Origin: Aphelocoma coerulescens
Lineage: Eukaryota > Chordata > Aves > Passeriformes > Corvidae
Assembly: GCF_041296385.1 (NCBI RefSeq)
Contig: NW_027184085.1
Coordinates: 53,349,109-53,413,108 of the forward strand
DNA: 64,000 nucleotides
Direction: 5' to 3'
Each line of letters begins with the position of its first letter. The first letter of the stretch is position 1. This document shows, piece after piece, positions 47,620 through 57,400 of this stretch. Made by a program: the position numbers and the translations under genes. The notes under the pieces were generated by a model, which saw only the letters and a list, made by a program, of their open reading frames with translations, had not been told where the DNA came from and made no database searches.

Positions 47620-48541
47620 CTTAAGGCTTACCCAAGGGGGTTGATTCAAACTTCGGGGCTGTCTCACCACCCCTGGGCCCCCCAGCCCACAGGCTGCCCC
47701 TGCCACGGGGGCAGCCACCTCAACATCCGCATCCACTTGGAACTCCAGACTGCTCCCCCGGGGTGTGTTTCTAATCTGTGAGGACAGGGTATGGGCCAGG
47801 ATACCATCCCTTCTCTGAGGAGGCCCATGCACCCTTGGCCAGCTTACCATCCTCACGCCAAACCTAACTTTAATTCAGGATTGGTGTAAAACTGAATTGG
47901 CCTGCCAAAAAAGAGAGTTCACAGAATTGGATGAAAATTGTGACAGTGAAATTATTGATTAGCCTAGGACAAAGAGGGCTGCAGTATCCCTTTTCCTACC
48001 TTGGGTTGCCAATGCTAAGGCCCTTGGTGAGCTTTCTCACCTGGCGTGCTGACTTGGTAAGCAGGCCAACTTAACATCTTCAGCACTGAGCAACCTCCTC
48101 ACGGACAAGGAAACCACCAGGCATGTCAACCTCCAAAATCAGGCCACCATTGAATATCTATTGCTTGCCCATGGACATGGCTGCCAGGATTTTGAGGGGC
48201 TGTGTTGTTTCAACCTCACCACCCACAGTGAGAGCATCCATGCGAGCATCCAGAAGATGAAGAACCTTATAAAAGAGCTAAGGACTGAGAAGACACCGGA
48301 ATGGTTTGAGGACTTGCTGGGACATTGGGGGCCCGCAAAATGGTTGGCAACCAACCTGAGAATTGGACTATGGGTGCTTCTGATTATTTTTATTGTTTTG
48401 TGTGCATTTAGTTGTTTTAAACATTTAATTTTCAAATTGCGAGGGGAAGCCTTTTTACTTAATAAAGAAGGGGGAGTTGTGGAGGCCAGTGGGCCTACAG
48501 ACCAAAGAACAAAGGGAGTCCATTGGTGGAACTGTCCCTAA
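47620..48541 (+). pseudogene. env: ERV1 env, C-terminal surface and transmembrane parts, disrupted
   Basis: Env reading resumes after the nested insertion, with frameshifts in the left part. A furin-type RTKR site lies at 47,966-47,977, directly preceded by Pro and a TAG stop (47,960). A hydrophobic fusion-peptide-like segment follows (AAVSLFLPWVA). The transmembrane subunit has a CX6CC motif at 48,182-48,208 and a membrane anchor at about 48,362-48,418 (GLWVLLIIFIVL). CX6CC marks covalently linked Env of the gamma/alpha and type-D kind. The last open frame (48,161-48,541) runs past the polypurine tract into the 3' LTR. The protein cannot be made intact. Confidence 0.85.
48464..48477 (+). other. 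ERV1 3' polypurine tract
   Basis: AAAGAAGGGGGAGT lies immediately before the 3' LTR and is the plus-strand priming site. Confidence 0.9.
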
Positions 48542-49064
48542 GTCCAGAGATCCCCAGGTCAGGGTGACCAAAGAGGCTTCCCCTAGGATGCTTTGTTCTA
48601 TTATGTTGATGTACCCCAGTTCCGCTCCCCTGGTTGGCCCGTTGGCCTCCCTGCCCCTTTCTCCCTTATATGCCCTTAATCTAGAAAGTTCTCCCTTCCC
48701 CGCTGTCCTATTGGCTGTTGCTCCTTCGCCACTCCCCCAGACTTTCCCCATTGGTTCCCATGCCCTAGCCCCACCTTTGTACCGCCCCTGCACCCTCAGA
48801 TCATTGGTCCCTGATGCTCTCCCCACCCCGTATATAAACCTGGACTCTCCATTATTCTTGGTCTTCGTCCCTGGACCCCTTTGTGTGGCTGGAATAAACT
48901 TCCCCTGTGGAACCCCATATGGAGACCCTTCCTGCTTCTTACATCGTTGGTATGTTTGGAGCTATCCAGTGTGATGTGTGCACGTGTGGCAGCCTTGCCA
49001 AGCGGCTTCCCCTGGAGACGCTTTCAGAATGTTGCAGCACTTCCATCAGCACCCTGCTGCGACA
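48478..49064 (+). repeat. ERV1 3' LTR
   Basis: 587 bp, TGTGGAGG...GCGACA. It has TATATAAA at 48,831-48,838 and AATAAA at 48,893-48,898. Compared with the 5' LTR it has roughly 40 differences and short indels, clustered in U3 and the last 110 bp. It lies immediately upstream of the RING piece of the TOPORS copy, which is antisense to it. Confidence 0.95.
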
Positions 49065-49411
49065 CACGTGCGGCGTTCCCTTGTTAAGGTAGTACGGTAA
49101 CGAAACCTCCGGCCATCAGGGCTGGCAAAAGAGCTGGTCTCTAAGGGGCTGAGTATGTACTCCTTAAAGTCATCTTCAGCACGAATTGTATGGAAAATGG
49201 AAAAAAAGGGTTGCTTGCAGAGGGGACATTCTGCTTTGTTTTTTGACCATTCTTGGACACAGCGGAAGCAGAACCTATGCAAGCAGCGATCTAGATATGC
49301 GACATTGTCAAATCTATCCAGGCAGATGGGGCATTTGGAGTCGGGAGATGCATCTGTCGGCAGCTTACTGGTGCTGGCTTTTGGCGAAAAATTGCTGTCT
49401 TCTGCAAACTC
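49065..49411 (-). pseudogene. TOPORS: TOPORS partial duplicate, RING piece
   Basis: This matches TOPORS 17,492-17,842 with only one clear substitution beyond the target site. All eight RING zinc ligands are intact. The piece lacks the first five codons (including the start Met) and ends abruptly at GCAAACTC before unrelated DNA, with no exon boundary. Read in the gene's direction it runs into the ERV1 3' LTR after about 115 codons and ends at a stop there. Together with 35,855-36,710 it is one fragment split by ERV1. The flanking CACGTG (49,065-49,070) is the second copy of the target site. Confidence 0.95.
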
Positions 49412-52400
49412 TCAGCTAACAGAAAGCACCAAGTATCTCCTACATTTTAAGATTACCATTTGGCTAGTCAGGTCATCCCTGCTGCAGAGCACCTTGGAGC
49501 ATGAGTCACATCCTGACCTGTGAAGGATGGGCTGAGTTTACTCACTGAGATAAGGAGTTTTTCCAAGCAGATGCTGTGCGTGCATCTCCCATCTCTGTTC
49601 TTGGCTCTTAGCCAAAGAGTGCCCACAGGGTCCCAACTTGCAGTAGATTAGAGGCTCTTTTTTTTCTTTCCTTTAGTTCCTTGTCGGTCTCAAGGACTGG
49701 TCCTAAGTAACTATCTCATCTTGATGTGAGCTTCAGGCAGCTGTTGGATGGCAGCATTGCTCGCTAATATGTGTAAGGGAATTGAGTCAGAAACTTGGAA
49801 AACAAAGGTTTAGCTTCCACAAATACACCCAGTTGTGAGCTATTTTACTTTTTAAAATAATCATGTTCTAAGGGAAAAAAAAAAAAAAAATGTTTCAAAA
49901 GAAACTTAATTATTATTGTCTAAGCAAAAACACAGATTCAGTCTCGCAGACATGAAAGGACATATACAATCTAAACCAGCATCATAATCAAAAGGACAAA
50001 GTATGTACACCATGCAGTCACTTACCAAAGGGTCTGAATATTTGCAAAATTGCATGCTGCTCTTGAGGAGTTCTCTGAGTAACAATTCCAAGGGAAGATA
50101 CAAAGGATTTCAGCATGCTCTGCAGACTTTTATTTCTGGACATGGAACAGTATTTAATATTCCCTGGCACAGGCTCTCCTATGCAAAGCCTTCAAGCTCT
50201 GAAATGCACTGTCTTCTACCAGCAAGCTGTACATCCTCCTGTCATTCCTCACACTCCTGCAGGCATGCACATCCACTGGCCAAACAGTGCCCACATTAGC
50301 AACCTGACGCCTTAAACATATTCAGCGCCTGCCCTTTCGTTGGCTGATGGCAAAGAAGCAAGTTAAACTGGAAAGGTCAAGTGGAAATCACTGAACAGAG
50401 TGAGCCATATTGCAGACACCAAGTAAAGCAGGCAATGAGTTCTCAAGCTATGTGAAAACTGGGTCAAAAGGGCCTGAAACAGAAGCTGTTTAGCAAAGTG
50501 AGAAACCAAGATTTTATTTCAGCAATGGTCCATGCAGCAGTATTGCTCTGTGGCCAGGATGTGCTTTGCTTTTTGCTCTGCTCAAGACCAAAGGCAGTTT
50601 TGAACTGTAAGAGAGCAGAGGTTGTACAAAGCAGATGCAAGCTGCATTGGGAGCAGCAGCCATGTACAAAAGCAGGAAGGTGAGCAGGAAAAAGCAAAAC
50701 CAGCAATCCTGAAAAAGGGAAGAAATTATGTCACATGCTTTCACCGATAGGCAAGACAGCATTGAAAATCTTCCATACTCACTAATAGGTAAAACCACAC
50801 ATACAGAACTTTTAACCTTCCAAGGACTTCATGCATACTGTCCTCTTAGGTCATAACATCTTAGCTTCCAGCCTGTTCACACAAAGACTAAACCTAATGC
50901 CTCAAAAGAAGAGCAGTAAAACCAGCAGTGACTCCATCCTCCTCAGAGAAGGATGCTAGCAGGACAGTACTTACAAGGATCCCTGTAATACCCTTTGGTA
51001 GGCATTTCAGAACTTAAAAAGGTGTTGCTTTGTGGTCCTGGGCAGCTGGTCCTTCATTGCAATGTATTCAGAGCACACAGCACTGAGTGTAGAAACAGGG
51101 AACGTTGGAAAAAGAGATGCATAGCAGGTGTGAACACTACTAAGACATCCCATACTTTTCCTGGTGGGATGAAGTCAGAAAAAGCATTCCAACCCAAGAC
51201 TGCAGGAATTGGAGTAAGACAATACCAGAATCCTGCAGTGAAAAATTTACCTGGACATTTGTACAGAAATACAAAGGGCACAGTGGTTTTACTAGAAGCC
51301 TTATCCAGTTACCCCAAAATTATCTGTCCTTATGTCTTGGGAAAAACCAACCAACACTTGTGAACAGGGACTGAAGTGACATCCTACTGCAATAGCAGCT
51401 TCTTAAAAAGAGGATGAGCCAGGTCAAGCAGAGACCGTAAGGGAGAGGATAACAGAGGTAATTCACATCCTGTCTTGCTTCCATGACAGCTGAGCCCTAC
51501 ACACAGAAAGGCTTCTGGGGTTTCCTCCTCTGCTCCTTGTATGCAGTAGAAATGCTTCTTTTGTTGTATGCCACATCATTATGTTGCAGCTGGAGAAAGA
51601 AAAAAACAATAAGCCCTTTTTGTACTTGCCTATAAATGGTCAGGTCATGAAAGAAATGAATTGCAATAAATTATGAGGTCCCACTCAAACTGCAGCTCTC
51701 AGTAAGAACAGAGTATTCCCAGGTAAGCAGCCACTTGCCCATTTAATTAATTTCAGGGTTTTTTTAACTAGATATACTTTGGACATCTAAACAACCAATA
51801 TGGAACAGCCTGGTTTTGGGAGCCAGCATGTTCTGTAACCGTGGCAAGTTCTCAGAGTCAGGCTGATGCTGCAAGGCATGAACTGCACGTTTAAGTTACA
51901 TAAGCAACTTTCACTGGAGAATATATAAAATGTCCAAATCTGGTACTATGCCTTATGTTCCTCTGCTTCAGTGTTTGAAAGTTAAAAACTGCTGCAAAAC
52001 CCCCAAAGGTTTTCAGTCACAAAGGTACAATCTACATGCTTTGAGCTTTGGATATTTGAGAAACCGTTTAAGATGAAACTTGGTGATTTGAAAAGGTTAA
52101 AAGATTTGATTTTTTATTTAATTTATTTGATTTTAGCATTCCTGGAGTTTCAAAAGTTAGGTGTCCAGCTGGATTCCACAGTTTTAAGACTTTTTTTTTT
52201 TTTAATTCTGAGGTAAAATAACTTATCTTGACATTCACAAAAAGGCAGTTTACAAATACAATCACATGTGCTTTCCTTTACCATCGACATGTGATTAAAC
52301 TGGCTGCCAGCAAAACAGCTGCTAAATGCTGAGAAGGTTTGCAATCAGCCTGCACTGTAAAAATCTATACCCCCTCCATCCAAATTTACATGGCATAGTA

Positions 52401-53736
52401 CTACATAAAGAGATAACATAATCATTGAGCACAAGGCAACCACATGAAATAAATGCAGCAAAGATTTGCTTATCCAGCCACTAAATAAGGAAAATACAAT
52501 GTAGATTGAGTGAGACAAAAATGGAGAGTCCTTATTTTTCATATGATACAACTATTATCATACTCATGCTAAAAGAGTATGTTTAATGTTCACATGATAA
52601 TGTGAACAAGTTGAAGTGACAGTGTGATGGAAGGAGAGCACAAGAACACTCGTGCTGTGCCACATCATAGTCGTTGTGTTGTAAAGGCAAGTTAGCTCAT
52701 TTCTTGCAGCACTTGTGAAAGCAGGAGAAAAAATAGATGAGGGTGGGGCAAGAAGGGAATTTCAAATATAGCAAAACCCCATTCTCTTCTTCAAGTTTCA
52801 AAGGCATCCTCATTTGCATGAAAATGCAAGTGTACTTCTACTCTTTTAGATGTGATACTGTACAAATTCATAATGGGCCCATGGTCTGAAGAGACACAAC
52901 CTGGAGTCCAAACCATCTCTGAAGCACCAGCAGAATAAAACTTCTGCAGGGATATGGAAGCCAAAATCAGTACACAGCAGCAGGTCAGCCCCTCAGCTTG
53001 GTCTGAGGTGCCTGTACTTCAACAGACTGTAAAAACAGAAAGTGGCAGGTTTTTAAGAAAGCTCTAGTATTCTGTAGTGCTGCAGGTTAATGATATTCTG
53101 TTAAAGCCATAAGGATCAGTGGTATGCATACACTAAGCAGGAAGAAGGGGACAGGGTGACGAAGAAAATGGAGAGAAGAGAGTGGGAAAGCTGAGGAAGA
53201 GAAGGAGGGTAGCTGTGTCTCCACTGGTCTCTGTGACTACCTCATAGTGGCAGGAGGTCATCCTGAAAATGGCAATTTAATATGCCCACACCCTAGGCCC
53301 AGGTGGAAACACTGGTTGCAGTGTCTGTTCCCCACAGGAATTCCCTGTCTGGCACAAGGTAAAGAGCAAATTAAGCTCTGGCTGGGCAGCCCATAATCCA
53401 AAACTAATCCCTCAGGTATTCCTCTGGGCACCAGCCACCTTTTGTGCCTGATGCCAGACCCTGGGTAATGCAGCATCAGCTCCTTATGGCCCTTCTCCTT
53501 GGCAGAGAAAGGTCCCGGCTGCTGCCTGTGGGGTGGGTGCTGTGCGGGGAGGAGGCTGGCAGGCATAGCTTTGCAGCCTGCCTTGAACCAGAGGCATATC
53601 CATACAAAGGCACCAGAGCGGGACAGCACCTCAGATCAGGTGAGGCCCCCCTCTAAAAAGGTTTCAGGTATGTGCAAAACTTTGTCATCATTTATGCAGG
53701 CATCTAAGAATGAGGAGAAGAGGCTGGTCTGCATGC
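49412..53736. other. No gene recognised; unique-looking DNA
   Basis: Flank of the TOPORS copy. Short frames only. Includes an A-run at about 49,874-49,890 and a T-run at about 52,191-52,203. Confidence 0.55.
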
Positions 53737-54440
53737 TGCTTTTGTCTGGGGAAGAGTTCACTTTCTTCACAGTGCCATGCTTAGCATATAAATCTAGGGG
53801 AAGAAGAAGGAAGGGGAGGAAGTTCAAAATCATGTCATTTGTCTTCCCAAGTCATCCTTACTCATGATGGGGCCCTGCTCTCCTGGAGATTAGTGAACAC
53901 CTGCCTGCCTATGGGAAGCAATGAATTAATTCCTTATTTTGTTTCTCGGACAAAAATAAAGTGCAAAACCAGCAATATTCTATCTGAGAACTGTTTATTG
54001 ATAAAGAAAAGTAAGTGTTCCTGCGGACGGGGGATGGAAAAGGGAACAGAGAGAGAAAAAGAGACATGGAGAAAGAAACAGAAGACAGGGACAGATTGTT
54101 ACCACTATGCCCCACTGTGTCGCAGTTAACTGCTTCTCTGTGTTAATTCTCCTCCCACAGCCCGATTTCCCAGGCATTTTCTCCTGGGCATTCAGCCATC
54201 TGCCCCACCAGTAAGTGGGGGTCATTTGCAGCCTGATTGTGGAAGCTTTCTCTGCCCTGATCAGCTGTCAGGTGAAGCCTCCCTGGGGAAAGGGCTTCCC
54301 ATTCATCACGTGTGCAGCCCCTGGACTAATTTTTCACCTCATGTATAACACATGTTGAGGCATAAATAGAAATCAAACTGGTCCCTCTCACCATGGGTTT
54401 TTTCACTCTAACCCTCCCAATTCTCTTCCCCATCCCATTC
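53737..54440 (+). mobile_element. Family A LTR, internally deleted and interrupted
   Basis: Left part 53,737-53,935: the LTR head is joined directly to its TATA region. The sequence runs TTCTTCACAGTG then CCATGCTTAGCATATAAATC, and the middle is deleted through a short shared CAGTG. Right part 54,391 to about 54,440 (GGGTTTTTTCAC to CCCCATCCCA). A reversed family B repeat sits between them. The last 50 bp or so of the LTR are not recognisable. Confidence 0.65.
53936..54390 (-). mobile_element. Repeat family B copy lacking the GC block, inserted in an LTR
   Basis: The reverse complement matches 29,838-30,112 and then jumps to 30,543 onward, so the 430-bp GC-rich block is absent. The 3' tail is also shorter. 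Family A LTR sequence lies on both sides (53,737-53,935 and 54,391-54,440), so this copy landed in that LTR. About 45 bp of the host LTR are missing at the site. Confidence 0.7.
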
Positions 54441-57400
54441 TGGAGAATGTCAATTTGCCCAATTACATATGTGAAATGAAACCTGTTTTCCTAATGCTTT
54501 AACTTGCTCTCTACACTCCTTGCCACGTCTTGGAAGCCAATGGGCTTGGAGGAAGAAATGTTTCAGGGATGGCAGCCTTTCCCCAGGAAGGACGTGTACT
54601 GAATGTGTCCACCTCCAGACTGAGCTCCCATGAAATGTGAGCTGGCTGACTCTGGTAGTACATGCAGGAAAGGCAGGCACATGCCACCTCCCTGTTGCAG
54701 CCTTTATCCACTGCTTCATGTCATGGTCAGAGGATGCCAATGTCACAAGTGGAAGAGGGGTCTGGTATGATGACAGCTACCCCTGACAGCCATGCAGGAA
54801 GGAAGCTGTAAATTGGTACTGAGTGAAACCTTGATGGACATCAGAGACAGACCGATGTAGGACAGCCGTCACTGAACAGCCTCCTTCCCAGAGCTACTCC
54901 ACCTGCCAAGGCCAGCTGGACCCAGAAGCTGCCAGCTGAAATTCTATCCCTCAAGCAATGCAAGCTGAACTGAGCCCCCTGTGGGCTGAAGGGCAAATGC
55001 ATCCACAGGTGCAGATAAGACAGAAGCGAGGATTATCCCGTCTCACAACAGCACCACAAAAAATTTGTCCCCATTTTATCTTGCAGACCTGGATGCAGAT
55101 GCTGGGAGTTAACACAACTGGAAATCCTACAGCATGTCCAAAAGGAGCCCTAAAGGTCAAACAGAAAAGCACATGGTAGAGAAATTGCCCCCTTCTGATC
55201 CTTGTCATATTCAGCTTTCTTTTTGTGAGACCCTCTCTCATTGTAGCTCTGCTACTGTTAGCTGCTGCTCCAGCAGTGCAGAGGTCCCTCCAAGAAGATG
55301 GTGTAGCAGGAGTTACCTTCGGGCCTCACACTGCTTTTGAGCTGAACGACAGAAGCAAGAGGCCATTAATTTCAACCCTGGTGTTGAAACATCCTCACTA
55401 ACACAATGATTATGACAGGGGCAAGATTTCTGAAGCTGGATGATGTCTGGAAAACCCCCTATTCAGAAGCTCTGAGACTCTGATGTGACAGCTGGCTCCT
55501 GTTTGACAACAAAGGTCAGACATGAGCACTGCAGCTGATTTTACAAACCACAGGAGTCACACCAGATCATTAGAGTGAACAATACTAGGAAGTAGTGGGC
55601 ATCAAAGCAACATGCTCTTGATGCAATGATTGGACTGAGACCTAGTCAAAAAACCAGATGTAAAAACATGTTCAAAAGAAAAAGCAGAAGAGGCACCACT
55701 GCAGCTATGGACTTTCCATCTCCATTTGCTCACTGAGATTTTAAACTTTACTTTCTCTACAGACAGGCATCAGGCAGCACAGGTGTCACAGGCCTGTTAA
55801 GCAATCAGGAAGTAACTAATTACCTCAGTGGGGGTGCCCTCTCAGGTATTCAAAACAACATGTGCCATGTGAGTACAGCCTGCCAGTGCACCTGGCACAT
55901 CCCCTGCTCTGAGACCCTACCCACCTCTGGTAGTTCAAGATCCAGGAGTGAATTTAACCAGCAGGACAAAGAAGGATGATCAAGATTAGCAGGTCTAAGA
56001 AGACCATGATAAAAGTATCTGTAACCAGTGTGCTTTTTCCTGGAGGACTGTGAGCACTGGAATTGTTCAGGCACACCACATCAGAGTGTTGTGAGGGAAT
56101 CAGCTCACACAGCACTGAGATGTATTTGTCATTGGGGGGAAGTACAACAGCTGTTTAGCCATGTACAGTAGCAGTGTGTAACAGTTTTATGCTAAGAATG
56201 CCTGAATTAATTGGACCTTTAGGGGAATTGAGGAAGGCAAAGTGTAATTACTTGAGCTGGAATTTATCCAACCTGAAAAAAACCCCAGGTTATTCCTGGA
56301 AAAAATTACTCTGTGAACTTCCATAGCAAAATCCATTGTTCCAAAGGACCCAAAATGCTGGGTTGATATGTCCTATTAAAAGCTATTCAGTGCCGTAAAC
56401 ACACTTTTCAAATAGAAGATAATTGCAAGGAGTTAATCTCATGCAGGCAGGTCTGATCAGTGAAAAATGCAAATCATTGTATACCAATTGACTTTATCAG
56501 AGCAACAGAGCTCCTTACACTGATTTATAAATGCTGCATGCCTGGCTAAGGTGTGCTTATTAGTTTGTTTACAACATGAGACAGTTACTTAAAATAAAAT
56601 AAATAAGAATTAATTTTTTTCATTCCTCTGGCCACCCTGAAGGCAGATGTCATGTTGTGGATGCTCAGAAGCCTATTGAGAAGTGACTTCAAGTTAATGT
56701 CAGACTGTGAGCTACTAAGCAGCCACAATTCTCTATCATTCAGCAAATTTTGCACCAGATGTGATTGGTTTCTTATTTAAACTGAGTTAGTTAAAGAAAT
56801 ATTAAGGTAATGGATTAAGTTAACCTACTATTAGGCTAGTGAGTAATTTAACTAGTACAAACCAGGCAAGTGAAGCAAGCTGACCTGATCATGCTTTTGT
56901 GTTTAGACAAAGAGAAATATGTCCAAACTCAGTCCTGAGACTTACTTTTCAGTAGCAGGGCCTCTGCAGACAACTCACCTGGAGCACATGGTACTTCAGT
57001 TATGGAGCTGTCTATGCAAACCTGTGTAAACTACGAGCTGTCTGAGCTCCATTCATTGTTTGAGAGTCCATCAGCCGCCTGGCACGTGCTGACAGGACAG
57101 GCTGGTGCTGAACCTCCTGCCAGAAGCCACTTGGGATCTAATGCAGCTTGGGTGCTGCTGACCTACCAGCCCTGGGGTCTTGTCCTGTTCAGAAATGAAT
57201 GCAAGGGCAGACAGCACGTTAGAGCATGCTCTCACTGGAGGAGGCTCTGCTGTTAGGTAGCAAGAGGACATCTTCCAGGACATGGTGTCCCACATCTAAG
57301 GCGAGTGGGACATTTTTATTACTGGAAAGCTATGATATCTATTTGCAGGCTTTCACTGGATCTTTTTTATACTTGCTCTGTGGAACTAAAACTCCGATAC

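Larger units (their letters stand above)
36711..49064 (+). mobile_element. ERV1: betaretrovirus-like provirus inserted in the TOPORS copy
   Basis: A 12.35-kb unit. It is about 8.8 kb after removing the 3.5-kb nested insertion at 44,046-47,574. The order is LTR, Lys-type primer site, gag, dUTPase-like/protease, pol, env, polypurine tract, LTR. It is flanked by the perfect 6-bp TSD CACGTG (36,705-36,710 and 49,065-49,070). Six-bp TSDs, a Lys primer site, a dUTPase-like segment before protease and a gag frameshift heptamer fit a class II, betaretrovirus-like ERV. All genes carry stops and frameshifts. The LTRs differ at roughly 40 of 588 sites by eye, so the element is old and non-functional. 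Confidence 0.93.

Noticed and set aside
36711..49064. ERV1 as an intact or mobile virus
   Set aside because: Stops, frameshifts and substituted catalytic residues occur in every gene, and env is split by 3.5 kb of insertion.
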